Assembly: GCF_023845585.1 (NCBI RefSeq)
Contig: NZ_JAMQHS010000001.1
Location: forward strand, 372,001-436,000
DNA length: 64,000 nt
DNA from: Clostridium sp. CMCC3677
GTDB taxonomy: Bacteria; Bacillota; Clostridia; Clostridiales; Clostridiaceae
Direction: 5' to 3'
Shown here: positions 53,469-62,766 of the stretch, piece by piece
Layout of the letters: each line of letters starts with the position of its first letter
Position numbering within the stretch: position 1 is the stretch's first letter
Notes under the pieces: generated by a model
What the model was told of the DNA's origin: nothing
The model's input: only the letters and a program-made list of their open reading frames with translations
Database searches by the model: none
Translations under genes and position numbers: made by a program

Positions 53469-54500
53469 ATGTTGCATGAAATATTAGAGTTACAGAAAAA
53501 AATAGTTCCTGAACTTGTTGAAACATTAGAAAAGAGATACAATGTACTGAGAACTATATACTATAATCAACCAATAGGTAGAAGAGTTCTTGCCAATGAA
53601 TTGAAGATTGGTGAGAGAGTGGTAAGAAATGAAGTAAGTTTTTTGAGCTCGCAGGGTTTAATAGAAATAAATACTCCAGGAATGACTGTCACTGAAGAAG
53701 GTGAAAATATACTAAATAAATTAAAGGATTTTATTCATGAAATAAAAGGACTTTCAGAACTAGAAGAAGAATTAAGAAAAAGTCTTAATTTAAAGAAAGT
53801 AATTATAGTTCCGGGAGATTTAGATAATAATCCTTCAATTTTAAAAGATTTAGGAAAAGCTTGTGCTCATTATGTGAAAAATGTATTAGTTAGCAATGAT
53901 ATAATTGCATTAACTGGTGGAAGCACATTAAAAGCAGTGGTAGAAGAATTTCCTAAAATAAATAATTTATCTAATATTCAAGTAGTACCTGCAAGAGGTG
54001 GAGTAGGAAAGAATGTAGAAACTCAAGCCAATACCTTAGCCGCTTTATTAGCAAAAAAGCTAAATGGTAGTTATAAAATGTTACATGTTTCAGAAAATTT
54101 AAGTTTAGATGTATTAGATACATTACTTAAAGAAGAAGAAATAAAAACAGTAGTAGATACTTTACATAAAGCTGATATACTGATGTATGGAATAGGTAAT
54201 GCTGTACAAATGGCTAAAAAAAGAGGGGTTTCGGAAACGAAAATCCAAAATCTTATAGACAGTGGTGCGGTTGGGGAAGCATTTGGATGTTACTTTACCA
54301 AAAAATCCCAAATTATATCAGAAGCTACCTCAATTGGAATAAAAATTAATGAAGCAAGAAAAATAAAAACACATATTGCAGTAGCAGGTGGAAAGAATAA
54401 AATAGATTCAATAATATCGACAGAATTTAATGATATTAATGGTATCTTAGTCACAGACGAAGAAACTGGTAAAAAAATACTAGAAACATTAAATCGTTAA
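53469..54500 (+). CDS. cggR: Central glycolytic genes regulator
   Basis: The 343-residue repressor has an N-terminal winged-helix domain (about 20-85; NQPIGRRVLANELKIGERVVRNEVSFLSSQGLIEI) and a SorC-type sugar-phosphate-binding domain (about 90-340) with ALTGGSTLKAVVEE and VPARGGVG. In Bacillus the inducer is fructose-1,6-bisphosphate. It heads the gap-pgk-tpi set, as in other Firmicutes, and a matching operator lies upstream. ATG 53469 follows AAGGGAG. Confidence 0.95.
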   Translation: MLHEILELQKKIVPELVETLEKRYNVLRTIYYNQPIGRRVLANELKIGERVVRNEVSFLSSQGLIEINTPGMTVTEEGENILNKLKDFIHEIKGLSELEEELRKSLNLKKVIIVPGDLDNNPSILKDLGKACAHYVKNVLVSNDIIALTGGSTLKAVVEEFPKINNLSNIQVVPARGGVGKNVETQANTLAALLAKKLNGSYKMLHVSENLSLDVLDTLLKEEEIKTVVDTLHKADILMYGIGNAVQMAKKRGVSETKIQNLIDSGAVGEAFGCYFTKKSQIISEATSIGIKINEARKIKTHIAVAGGKNKIDSIISTEFNDINGILVTDEETGKKILETLNR

Positions 54501-54572
54501 TTTATGTATAAAATTAATTTAGTTTGTAAAATTTATTTTTTATAAAAAGCATTATTTTAGGAGGTAATTTTA

Positions 54573-55589
54573 ATGGCAAATGTAAAAGTAGCAATTAATG
54601 GTTTTGGACGTATTGGACGTCTTGCATTTAGACAAATGTTTGGAGCAGAAGGATATGAAGTGGTTGCAATCAACGACTTAACAGATCCTAAAATGTTAGC
54701 TCACTTATTAAAATATGATTCATCACAAGGTAGATACGAAGAATCTGTAGAAGTTAAAGAAGACGGAATCGTTGTTAACGGAAAAGAAATCAAAATCTAT
54801 GCTGAAGCTGATGCTTCAAAACTTCCTTGGGGAGATCTTGGTGTAGATGTAGTACTTGAATGTACTGGATTCTATGTATCAAAAGCTAAATCTCAAGCTC
54901 ATATTGATGCAGGTGCTAAGAAAGTTGTTATATCAGCTCCAGCTGGAAACGACCTTCCAACAGTTGTATTCAACGTTAACCAAGATATCTTAACTGCTGA
55001 AGATAACATAATATCTGCAGCTTCTTGTACAACTAACTGTTTAGCTCCAATGGCTCAAGCACTTAATAACTTAGCACCAATTCAAACTGGTATTATGTCA
55101 ACTATCCATGCTTACACTGGAGACCAAATGGTATTAGACGGACCACACAGAAAGGGAGATTTCAGAAGAGCAAGAGCTGCTGCTGTAAATATCGTTCCTA
55201 ACTCAACTGGTGCTGCTAAAGCTATCGGATTAGTTATCCCAGAATTAAACGGTAAGTTAATTGGATCTGCACAAAGAGTTCCAGTTCCAACTGGTTCAAC
55301 TACAATCTTAGTTGCTGTAGTTAAAGGAAAAGACATTACAGTTGAAAGCGTAAATGCTGCTATGAAAGCTGCTTCTAACGAATCATTTGGATACACTGAA
55401 GAAGAATTAGTATCTTCTGATATCGTAGGAATCAGATTTGGATCATTATTTGATGCAACTCAAACTATGGTAGCTAAAGTTGATGAAGACACATACCAAG
55501 TTCAAGTTGTTTCATGGTATGACAACGAAAATTCATACACTAGCCAAATGGTTAGAACAATCAAATACTTCGCTAAATTCTTAAAGTAA
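54573..55589 (+). CDS. gap: Glyceraldehyde-3-phosphate dehydrogenase
   Basis: NAD-dependent glycolytic enzyme of 338 residues. It has the Rossmann start [13 protein letters not shown], the catalytic Cys152 in [12 protein letters not shown] and His in [11 protein letters not shown]. The wobble positions use more C-ending codons (AAC, TTC, GAC) than neighbouring genes, as expected of highly expressed genes. A perfect AGGAGGT precedes the ATG. It is 72 bases after cggR in the same operon. Confidence 0.97.
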   Translation: MANVKVAINGFGRIGRLAFRQMFGAEGYEVVAINDLTDPKMLAHLLKYDSSQGRYEESVEVKEDGIVVNGKEIKIYAEADASKLPWGDLGVDVVLECTGFYVSKAKSQAHIDAGAKKVVISAPAGNDLPTVVFNVNQDILTAEDNIISAASCTTNCLAPMAQALNNLAPIQTGIMSTIHAYTGDQMVLDGPHRKGDFRRARAAAVNIVPNSTGAAKAIGLVIPELNGKLIGSAQRVPVPTGSTTILVAVVKGKDITVESVNAAMKAASNESFGYTEEELVSSDIVGIRFGSLFDATQTMVAKVDEDTYQVQVVSWYDNENSYTSQMVRTIKYFAKFLK

Positions 55590-55626
55590 TTTGAGCTTTT
55601 AGTTAAAGTAATTAAAATTATAAATA

Positions 55627-55663
55627 AGTCTGGTTTTGTAGTATAAGGCTATAAGGCCAGACT
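55627..55663 (+). other. Intercistronic hairpin between gap and pgk
   Basis: AGTCTGG pairs with CCAGACT around a 23-base loop that can pair further; no long T run follows. It may be a partial terminator or an mRNA-stability element that sets the gap to pgk ratio. Confidence 0.5.
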
Positions 55664-55705
55664 ATTTTAAAATATTGAAAAATTTAATAATTAGAGGTGA
55701 ACAAG

Positions 55706-56896
55706 ATGAATTTTAACAAAAAGACAATTGAAGATATTCAAGTAAAAGGAAAAAAAGTCTTAGTTAGATGTGATTTTAATGTACCATTAAAAGATGGTGT
55801 TATAACTGATGAAAACAGATTAAACGGAGCTCTTCCTACAATAAAGTACTTAGTTGATAATGGAGCAAAAGTTATACTTTGCTCACATATGGGTAAACCA
55901 AAGGGAGAACCAAAACCAGAATTAACTTTAGCACCAGTTGCTAAAAGATTAAGTGAAATGCTTGGAAAAGAAGTTAAATTCGCTCCAGATAACAATGTTG
56001 TAGGCGAAAATGCTAAAGCAGCAGTTGCTGAAATGAAAGATGGAGATGTAGTATTACTTGAAAATACTAGATATAGAAAAGAAGAAACTAAGAATGGTGA
56101 AGAATTCTCTAAAGAATTAGCATCACTTGCTGAAATTTTTGTTAATGATGCATTTGGTACTGCTCACAGAGCTCACTGTTCAACAGTTGGTGTAACTGAT
56201 TATATTGATACTGCTGTATGTGGATACTTAATTCAAAAAGAATTAAAGTTCTTAGGAAATGCAGTTGAAACTCCAGAAAAACCTTTCGTTGCTATATTAG
56301 GTGGAGCTAAGGTTTCTGATAAAATAGCTGTTATCAACAATCTTTTAGATAAGGTTGATACTATTATAATCGGTGGAGGAATGGCTTATACATTCTTAAA
56401 AGCTCAAGGATATGAAATCGGAACTTCATTAGTTGAAGAAGATAGACTTGACTATGCTAAAGAAATGATAGCTAAAGCAGAAGAAAAAGGTGTTAAATTC
56501 TTATTACCAGTAGATCATAGAGTTGCTGCAGAATTCAAAGATGTTGAAGCTACAGTAACAGAAGATCAAAACATTCCAGCTGGAAACATGGGATTAGATA
56601 TTGGACCAAAGACAGAAACATTATATGCTGATGCTATTAAAGATGCTAAGACTGTAATTTGGAATGGACCAATGGGAGTATTCGAATTTGAAAACTTCAA
56701 TAAAGGAACTATTGCAGTAGCTAAAGCAATGGCGGATTCAAATGCAACTACTATAATTGGTGGTGGAGATTCAGCAGCTGCTGTTAACATATTAGGATTC
56801 GGAGATAAGATGACTCATATCTCAACTGGTGGTGGAGCATCACTTGAATTCTTAGAAGGTAAAGTGTTACCTGGTATATCTGCATTAAACGACTAA
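55706..56896 (+). CDS. pgk: Phosphoglycerate kinase
   Basis: ATP-forming glycolytic enzyme of 396 residues, the usual length. It has [12 protein letters not shown] near the start, the substrate-binding CSHMGKPKG and ENTRYRKEE, and GGGDSAAAV near the end. ATG 55706 is chosen with GAGGTG upstream; the GTG of that site (55697) is in frame but is part of the site. It lies in the operon after gap. Confidence 0.97.
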   Translation: MNFNKKTIEDIQVKGKKVLVRCDFNVPLKDGVITDENRLNGALPTIKYLVDNGAKVILCSHMGKPKGEPKPELTLAPVAKRLSEMLGKEVKFAPDNNVVGENAKAAVAEMKDGDVVLLENTRYRKEETKNGEEFSKELASLAEIFVNDAFGTAHRAHCSTVGVTDYIDTAVCGYLIQKELKFLGNAVETPEKPFVAILGGAKVSDKIAVINNLLDKVDTIIIGGGMAYTFLKAQGYEIGTSLVEEDRLDYAKEMIAKAEEKGVKFLLPVDHRVAAEFKDVEATVTEDQNIPAGNMGLDIGPKTETLYADAIKDAKTVIWNGPMGVFEFENFNKGTIAVAKAMADSNATTIIGGGDSAAAVNILGFGDKMTHISTGGGASLEFLEGKVLPGISALND

Positions 56897-56916
56897 TATT
56901 AAATAAGTTGATAAAT

Positions 56917-56943
56917 GGTAAAACTTCTTAAAGGAGTTTTACC
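56917..56943 (+). other. Intercistronic hairpin between pgk and tpiA
   Basis: GGTAAAACT pairs with AGTTTTACC, a 9-bp stem without T run. As between gap and pgk, it may adjust mRNA stability. Confidence 0.45.
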
Positions 56944-57017
56944 TTACTATGTAGAATTAGTTATTATAGAAATTTAAAACTTTATGTTTTATTATAATTT
57001 ATTATGAGGTGAAAACG

Positions 57018-57764
57018 ATGAGAAAAGCAATTATTGCAGGAAATTGGAAAATGAATAAAACTGTTGATGAAGCAGTTAAAGTTGTAGAAGAATTAAAACC
57101 ATTAGTTAAGGATGCTACTTGTGATGTAGTTGTATGTCCTACATTTGTATGTTTAGATGCTGTTAAAAAAGCAACAGCTGGATCAAACATAAAAGTTGCA
57201 GCTCAAAACATGCACTTTGAAGAAAGTGGCGCATTCACAGGAGAAGTTGCTCCAGGAATGTTAGAAGCTATGGGAATTGAATATGTTGTTTTAGGACACA
57301 GTGAAAGAAGAGAATACTTCAATGAAACTGATGAAGCAATAAACAAAAAGGTTAAAGCAGCATTTGCTCACAATATTACTCCAATAGTTTGTTGTGGAGA
57401 AACTTTAGAACAAAGAGAAAGCGGAGTTACTAATAACTTTATCGCTTGCCAAATTAAAGTTGATATTGCTGGATTAACTAAAGAACAAGCTGAAAAAGTT
57501 GTTATAGCTTATGAACCAATCTGGGCTATTGGAACTGGTAAAACTGCTACTAAGGAACAAGCTAATGAAACAATATTAGCAATCAGAAACGTTGTAGTAG
57601 AAATGTACGGTAAAGAAGTTGCTGATAAAGTAAGAATTCAATACGGTGGATCAGTTAAACCAAACACAATCACTGAACAAATGGCTATGTCTGATATAGA
57701 TGGAGCATTAGTTGGTGGAGCTAGCTTAAAAGCAGAAGATTTTTCTGGAATAGTTAACTACTAA
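57018..57764 (+). CDS. tpiA: Triosephosphate isomerase
   Basis: TIM-barrel enzyme of 248 residues that interconverts dihydroxyacetone phosphate and glyceraldehyde-3-phosphate. Visible sites are the Lys in AGNWKMN, the His in LGHSERRE, the catalytic Glu in [12 protein letters not shown] and the phosphate-binding YGGSVKP. ATG 57018 is chosen; the GTG at 57009 belongs to its GAGGTG site. It ends the cggR operon: a strong terminator and an R1 repeat follow, and gpmI is displaced by 2.6 kb. Confidence 0.97.
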   Translation: MRKAIIAGNWKMNKTVDEAVKVVEELKPLVKDATCDVVVCPTFVCLDAVKKATAGSNIKVAAQNMHFEESGAFTGEVAPGMLEAMGIEYVVLGHSERREYFNETDEAINKKVKAAFAHNITPIVCCGETLEQRESGVTNNFIACQIKVDIAGLTKEQAEKVVIAYEPIWAIGTGKTATKEQANETILAIRNVVVEMYGKEVADKVRIQYGGSVKPNTITEQMAMSDIDGALVGGASLKAEDFSGIVNY

Positions 57765-57771
57765 AAACAAT

Positions 57772-57805
57772 AAAGGCTATGATTTAATCATAGCCTTTTT
57801 TGTTT
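57772..57805 (+). terminator. Terminator of the glycolytic operon
   Basis: AAAGGCTATGA pairs with TCATAGCCTTT around TTTAA, then TTTGTTTTT. Confidence 0.85.
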
Positions 57806-57811
57806 TTAGGC

Positions 57812-58030
57812 TATGTTTTAAAACAGTGTTGATATTGTAGTATAAAGCTCATGGACAGAGGAATTTACTTTAAGAACACTAAAATAAAGCTTAGTCCAAT
57901 TAATGCATGCTCCCAATCAAAGATTGCTGACAAGCAATTAATTGTACAAATCTTCATTAAGAGTTCTAAAAAGCAAATTCCAACGCCAGTTCGCCCTTAT
58001 ACTAAAATATCAACATTCACTTAAAACATA
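57812..58030. repeat. R1 structured repeat, copy B (219 bp)
   Basis: Same length as copy A at 7265-7483 and different at six positions only. The terminal inverted repeat here is extended outward (AGGCTATGTTTTA at 57808 and TAAAACATAGCCT to 58034), giving 227 bp. The central hairpin (57908-57936) reads TGCTCCCAAT...ATTGCTGACAAGCA. It lies between the tpiA terminator and the convergent chemoreceptor gene. No open frame. Confidence 0.85.
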
Positions 58031-58103
58031 GCCTATTTTTAAGAAATTATGTACATTTAGAAATTCTATAATAATTTATGAAATTTTGTGTTCAAATAGA
58101 TTA

Positions 58104-59165
58104 TTACTTATTATTTAAATCGGATAGTTTATTTCCAAAAGTTTCAAGAAGTTCTGCATCTTTATGAAGCTCGAAAATGGAATTAATAATTTGATTTAAA
58201 GCTTCAACATTTTCATTAACATTTTCGTTAGTATCCTGAATTTGCTCACTCATATTAAAAATAGAGTCTTTTACACTATGAAGAACAGTGCCTATTTTTT
58301 TAGATTGTTCACTATTCATATTAGATAATTTTCTTATTTCTTGTGCAATAACACCAAATCCAGCACCAAATTCTTTAGCTCTAGAAGCTTCTATTGAAGC
58401 ATTAAGTCCTAATAAATTAGTCTGTGAAGAAACATTATTTATGTATTTTGCAACTTGATCAATTTCTTCTACTTGATCAGCAGAAATATTAGCTGAAGTA
58501 ATTAATGTGTTAAACCTATTTACTAGATTACTATTTATTTCATTGACTTTATTCACATAACTTTCAACTTCAGTGATTCTTTCGTATATATTATGAGAAA
58601 CTTCAAATAATTTTTTAGTTAAATCCTTACCTATATATTTTTGATATCCAACATCTGAAAGAGTATTAGCTATTATAAAAAGTAAATTCGCAGCAGCTTC
58701 AATTGATTCTTTTGAAAGAACTCTTATTTCTCTAACTGCATCAATATACTCATCTTCGTTAATTCCTATTTCTTTTGCTACTATTCTAATTTTATCTTCT
58801 TTAGGGGCTTGAGGCAAAACTTGACCACCAACTAAAGAACCAATTTGAATATTTCCTATTAAAATTGGAGCAGCAAAATCCATTAATCCAGCATGACAAT
58901 AATAAACAGTAGTTTTTTTTGATTTTCCAGATTTAAGTCCACCTTTAATATCACATTCATTACATCTTTTTAACCCTTCAGAAGTACCGCGGGTTAGATT
59001 CATACAAAACCTTGATGGTTTAGTCATTTTCGTAACAGGACCGTCAAGATCAACAGCTACTGTTGAAATTCCAGTAGTATCTGAAAATGCATCTAAAATT
59101 TTTTGAAGTGTATCTACATTTATTACATCCGTTAACTTTACATTAGATAAGTTAGTATTTTTCAT
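58104..59165 (-). CDS. Soluble PocR-domain chemoreceptor-like protein
   Basis: The 353-residue protein has no membrane segment. The N-terminal half (about 10-175) is a PocR-type ligand domain with cysteines spaced as in FCMNLTRG...RCNECD and YYCHAGLMDFAAPI. A helical linker follows, then a short methyl-accepting chemotaxis signalling domain (about 225-330) with the hairpin-tip motif NLLGLNASIEASRAKEFGAGFGVIAQEIRKLS. PocR domains bind small hydrocarbon-like or other ligands; the Cys residues might hold a metal. It is divergent from an HD-GYP gene, with a Fur box between them. Confidence 0.88.
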   Translation of the reverse strand: MKNTNLSNVKLTDVINVDTLQKILDAFSDTTGISTVAVDLDGPVTKMTKPSRFCMNLTRGTSEGLKRCNECDIKGGLKSGKSKKTTVYYCHAGLMDFAAPILIGNIQIGSLVGGQVLPQAPKEDKIRIVAKEIGINEDEYIDAVREIRVLSKESIEAAANLLFIIANTLSDVGYQKYIGKDLTKKLFEVSHNIYERITEVESYVNKVNEINSNLVNRFNTLITSANISADQVEEIDQVAKYINNVSSQTNLLGLNASIEASRAKEFGAGFGVIAQEIRKLSNMNSEQSKKIGTVLHSVKDSIFNMSEQIQDTNENVNENVEALNQIINSIFELHKDAELLETFGNKLSDLNNK

Positions 59166-59357
59166 ATAAAAAAAGCTCCCTTTTATTTAATTTTTGTAAA
59201 ATTCAACAAGAAAAAACAATTATTCCTTATCGATCTATATTATACAGTAGACATAATTAATAATCAAAAAATAGCAAAAATTTTATTAAGTAAGATAAAT
59301 TTTTAAAAAATATTTATTGAAATAATAAAACAATGTTATATAAATGTTAAATAAAAA

Positions 59358-59372
59358 TGATAATGATTATCA
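59358..59372. promoter_or_regulatory. Fur box between the chemoreceptor and HD-GYP genes
   Basis: TGATAATGATTATCA is a perfect 7-1-7 Fur inverted repeat. It lies 85 bp before the HD-GYP start and just after a possible TTGAAA-16-TATAAA promoter (59317-59344), where bound Fur would block transcription. It is 190 bp from the chemoreceptor start, so control of that gene is less sure. Confidence 0.7.
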
Positions 59373-59456
59373 AAATAATTATTTAATACACAAGAATAAT
59401 ATGATAATATATTAGTAAATATTAACATGTTAAATTTAAATAAAGAGGTAATAAAA

Positions 59457-60059
59457 ATGTCAATAATAAATGAAGGTATAATATATCATGACATAATAGA
59501 GAGCATGGTTGCAGCATTAGAAGCTCGAGACTTATATACATCCGGGCATTCTACAAGAGTAAGTGATATGACATATAAATTATGTCAGCATTTGAATTTG
59601 TCAGAGGAAACTTTAGAAATGTATCATATAGCTGCTCATTTGCATGATATAGGAAAGATAGGAGTTTCAGATAATGTTTTAAATAAAAAAGGTAGATTAG
59701 ATTTTGAAGAGTGGCAAATGATGAAAAAACACCCTGAAATAGGGTATAAAATTTTGAGTAAAGCAAAGAGCTTGAAAAATATATCTTATATAGTATTACA
59801 TCATCATGAACGATGGGATGGAAAGGGGTATCCTAAGGGTTTAAAGAAAAATGAAATACCATTAGGATCTAGAATAATAGCAATTTGTGATTCTATAGAT
59901 GCGATGAAGAGCAATAGACCATATAGAGATTTAATAAGTGATAAAGAATGTTTTAAAGAAATTTTAACAAATAGAGGAGTAATGTATGATCCTGAAATTA
60001 CAGATTGTATATTAGAAAATTGGAATGATATCGTAACTAAGTATTATGGCAGTTTATAG
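59457..60059 (+). CDS. HD-GYP domain cyclic-di-GMP phosphodiesterase (single domain)
   Basis: The 200-residue protein is almost only an HD-GYP domain. Metal ligands are in SGHSTRVSD and HLHDIGKIG, followed by the distal HH in VLHHHERWDGKGYPKGL, which carries the GYP motif. HD-GYP enzymes degrade cyclic-di-GMP, a messenger of motility, biofilm and sporulation in clostridia. There is no receiver or other sensor domain, so control must be transcriptional or by partner proteins; a perfect Fur box upstream points to iron. ATG 59457 follows AGAGGT. Divergent from the PocR chemoreceptor. Confidence 0.9.
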   Translation: MSIINEGIIYHDIIESMVAALEARDLYTSGHSTRVSDMTYKLCQHLNLSEETLEMYHIAAHLHDIGKIGVSDNVLNKKGRLDFEEWQMMKKHPEIGYKILSKAKSLKNISYIVLHHHERWDGKGYPKGLKKNEIPLGSRIIAICDSIDAMKSNRPYRDLISDKECFKEILTNRGVMYDPEITDCILENWNDIVTKYYGSL

Positions 60060-60079
60060 TATTAATAGATTAATAGAAT

Positions 60080-60133
60080 AGAGTTAAATCTAAAATGGGT
60101 TTTAAGATTTGTTTTTAGACTTGACTCTTTTTG
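60080..60133 (+). terminator. Terminator after the HD-GYP gene
   Basis: AGAGTTAAATCTAAAA pairs with TTTTAGACTTGACTCT (two G-U pairs), then TTTTTG. Confidence 0.8.
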
Positions 60134-60366
60134 CCTTGTACAAAAAATTAGATTTTAAATAAAACATAATGAATTCAACTTTTACATAAAGAATTTAGTA
60201 TATATATTATTGAGGATATACATTAAAGGAGATATAATCTTCACAGTTTTATAAGTTGCAATACATCTAAAAAAATAATATAATTAAAATGGTTAAAAAT
60301 ATAGAGAATAAAAGATAATATTAGTATATTATGATATTTTAATAATAAATCTGGAGGGATAGGAAT
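60134..60366. other. Intergenic region with gpmI promoter
   Basis: AT-rich with no recognised repeat or hairpin. Since a terminator lies before it, gpmI must have its own promoter here. TCTGGAGGGAT lies just before the gpmI start codon. Confidence 0.45.
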
Positions 60367-61905
60367 ATGTCAAAAAGACCGGTTATGTTAATGATATTAG
60401 ATGGTTTTGGAATAGCACCAAAATCTGAAGGAAATGCTGTAAGCTTAGCTAAAAAACCTAATTTTGATAGATTAGTAAAAAATTATCCAGCATCACAATT
60501 ACAAGCAAGTGGATTAGAAGTTGGATTACCAGAAGGACAAATGGGAAATTCAGAAGTAGGTCATTTAAATATTGGTTCTGGTAGAATAGTATATCAAGAA
60601 TTAACTAGAATTACTAAAGCTATTAAAGATGGAGATTTCTTTGAAAATGAATCTTTAATGAAAGCTATGGCTAATGCTAAAAATAATAATTCTACATTAC
60701 ATTTAATGGGATTGTTATCAGATGGTGGAGTACATTCACACATAGAACATTTAAGAGGCCTTTTAGAATTCGCTAAAAAAGAAGGGATTCAAAATGTATA
60801 TGTTCATGCATTTATGGATGGTAGAGACGTTGCACCATCATCAGGTAAAGAATTTGTAGAAAAAACTGAAGCTATGATGGCTGAAGTTGGCGTAGGTAAA
60901 ATAGCTACTATAAGTGGTAGATATTATGCTATGGATAGAGACAACAGATGGGAAAGAGTAGAACTTGCTTATAATGCATTAGTATTAGGTAAAGGTGAAA
61001 CTGCTAATAGTGCAGTAGAAGCAATGGAAAAATCTTACCATGATAATAAAACTGATGAATTTGTTTTACCAACAGTAGTTTTAGAAAATGGAGTTCCAAC
61101 AGCAACAATAAAAAATGGAGATTCAGTTATATTCTTTAACTTTAGACCAGATAGAGCAAGAGAAATAACTAGAGCTATTAATGATAAAGTATTTGATGGA
61201 TTTAAGAGAGAAACTTTAAATCTTACTTTTGTAACAATGACTCAATATGACAAGACTTTAGAAGGTGTTGAAGTAGCTTATAAGCCTCAAACTTTAGCTA
61301 ATACTCTTGGAGAATATGTAAGTTCAAAAGGATTAAATCAATTGAGAATTGCTGAGACTGAAAAATACGCTCATGTTACATTCTTCTTTAACGGTGGAGT
61401 TGAAAAAGAAAATCCAGGTGAAGAAAGAGTTGTTATTCCATCACCTAAAGTTGCTACATATGATTTAAAACCAGAAATGAGTGCATACGAAGTAACTGAT
61501 GAGTTATTAAATAGATTAGATTCAGATAAATATGATATGGTAATTTTAAACTTTGCAAATCCAGATATGGTTGGACATACAGGGGTTATTCCAGCAGCTG
61601 TTAAAGCTATAGAATCTGTTGATGAATGCTTAGGAAAAATTGCTAACAAAATGTTAGAAAAAGATGGATGTTTATTCATAACAGCTGACCACGGTAATGC
61701 TGAAACTATGATAGACTTCTCAACAGGAAATCCATTTACAGCTCATACAATAGATCCAGTACCTTTTGTTTGGGTTGCAAATAACACAGAAGGAAAAACT
61801 ATAAAAGATGGTAAGCTAGCAGATATAGCTCCAACAATGCTAAATCAATTAGGACTAGAAGTTCCTGCTGAAATGACAGGGAAAAATTTAGTGACAACTA
61901 AATAA
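60367..61905 (+). CDS. gpmI: 2,3-bisphosphoglycerate-independent phosphoglycerate mutase
   Basis: Manganese-dependent glycolytic enzyme of 512 residues that converts 3- to 2-phosphoglycerate through a phosphoserine. Ser62 is in GNSEVGHLNIG; metal ligands are visible at LMILDGFG (start), HAFMDGRD and TADHGNAETM. In many Firmicutes it follows tpiA directly; here a chemoreceptor, an HD-GYP gene and an R1 repeat intervene and eno is not in the window. It is clearly distinct from the ApgM-type protein at 24356. Confidence 0.97.
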   Translation: MSKRPVMLMILDGFGIAPKSEGNAVSLAKKPNFDRLVKNYPASQLQASGLEVGLPEGQMGNSEVGHLNIGSGRIVYQELTRITKAIKDGDFFENESLMKAMANAKNNNSTLHLMGLLSDGGVHSHIEHLRGLLEFAKKEGIQNVYVHAFMDGRDVAPSSGKEFVEKTEAMMAEVGVGKIATISGRYYAMDRDNRWERVELAYNALVLGKGETANSAVEAMEKSYHDNKTDEFVLPTVVLENGVPTATIKNGDSVIFFNFRPDRAREITRAINDKVFDGFKRETLNLTFVTMTQYDKTLEGVEVAYKPQTLANTLGEYVSSKGLNQLRIAETEKYAHVTFFFNGGVEKENPGEERVVIPSPKVATYDLKPEMSAYEVTDELLNRLDSDKYDMVILNFANPDMVGHTGVIPAAVKAIESVDECLGKIANKMLEKDGCLFITADHGNAETMIDFSTGNPFTAHTIDPVPFVWVANNTEGKTIKDGKLADIAPTMLNQLGLEVPAEMTGKNLVTTK

Positions 61906-61917
61906 TAAATGATTTTT

Positions 61918-61957
61918 AAAAGAGTTTAGTAAGTATAACTTATTAAGCTCTTTTTTG
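61918..61957 (+). terminator. Terminator after gpmI
   Basis: AAAAGAGTTTAGTAAG pairs imperfectly with CTTATTAAGCTCTTTT and continues into T. Confidence 0.78.
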
Positions 61958-62100
61958 TACATAAAATTATAGAAAATTTTTACTATTAAATATGATAAAA
62001 CCTGATTATAGAAAGCTTTTTTAGTTGAGAGAGATTTTTTTATTTGCATAAAGTTAGAATTTATATAATATATTTATAAAAAAGGCTTAGGGTTGATGAA

Positions 62101-62685
62101 ATGAAAAGAAATTTTGCTTATTCTGCTGATTTTGATGAAAAGACAGAAAAATTATTTAAAGAAGGGAAATATCTTGGTCAAGGAAATAACGGAATAGTTT
62201 ATGAATTACCAGGAAATAAAGTGGTAAAAATTTTCTTGACACAAAAAGTATGTAAGGATGAGGGAGGTATATTGTATAGAACAAATGGTTCAAAATATTT
62301 TCCTAGACTTTATAAAAGAGGTAAACTATATGTAGTAAGAGAAATAGTTGATGGAGAAAGATTAGATTACTATATTAAGAAAAATGGTTTAAGTAAAAAA
62401 TTAATAAAAAAGATATATAATTTGTTAACAGAGTTTAAAAAACTTAAATTTACTAAACTTGATACTAGATGTAAGGATATATTTGTATCTGAAGATGAAA
62501 AGCTAATGATAATTGATCCTAAAAAAGCATATTCTAGAAAAGTAGATTATCCAAGACACTTAATGAAAGGACTAAAAAGAATTGGTGTTTTAGATGAATT
62601 TCTTGAGGGCATTAAGGAAATAGATAAAAACAAAGCAAATCAATGGAGCATTAAATTCGACAGGTATTTTGACAATGAAAAATAA
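62101..62685 (+). CDS. Small protein-kinase-like fold protein with altered catalytic motifs
   Basis: The 194-residue protein has a glycine-rich loop (LGQGNNGIVYE, about 25-35), a lysine in VVKIF at the usual ATP-binding position and a hinge-like VVREIVDGE. The HRD catalytic loop is replaced by LDTRCKDIFV, and the DFG motif reads IDPKKA, so the catalytic Asp may be the first in LDTRCKD or missing. It is much shorter than usual kinases (about 260 residues) and resembles RIO- or KdkA-like minimal kinases. It could be an active small-molecule kinase or a pseudokinase. The ATG is preceded by the weak purine tract AGGGTTGATGAA. Monocistronic. Confidence 0.6.
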   Translation: MKRNFAYSADFDEKTEKLFKEGKYLGQGNNGIVYELPGNKVVKIFLTQKVCKDEGGILYRTNGSKYFPRLYKRGKLYVVREIVDGERLDYYIKKNGLSKKLIKKIYNLLTEFKKLKFTKLDTRCKDIFVSEDEKLMIIDPKKAYSRKVDYPRHLMKGLKRIGVLDEFLEGIKEIDKNKANQWSIKFDRYFDNEK

Positions 62686-62696
62686 AAAAATTAAAG

Positions 62697-62750
62697 CCGT
62701 TAATCTAACTGATAATATAATCATTTAGATTAACGGTAATTTTTATTTTA
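62697..62750. terminator. Bidirectional terminator at the convergent ends
   Basis: CCGTTAATCTAA pairs with TTAGATTAACGG, with a T-rich tail on both strands. Confidence 0.75.
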
Positions 62751-62766
62751 AAACATAGTCTTATTT

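Noticed and set aside
62745..62760. TTTTAAAACATAGTC resembling the right end of R1
   Set aside because: Only about 13 bases match and no left end or core is nearby; too short in AT-rich sequence.
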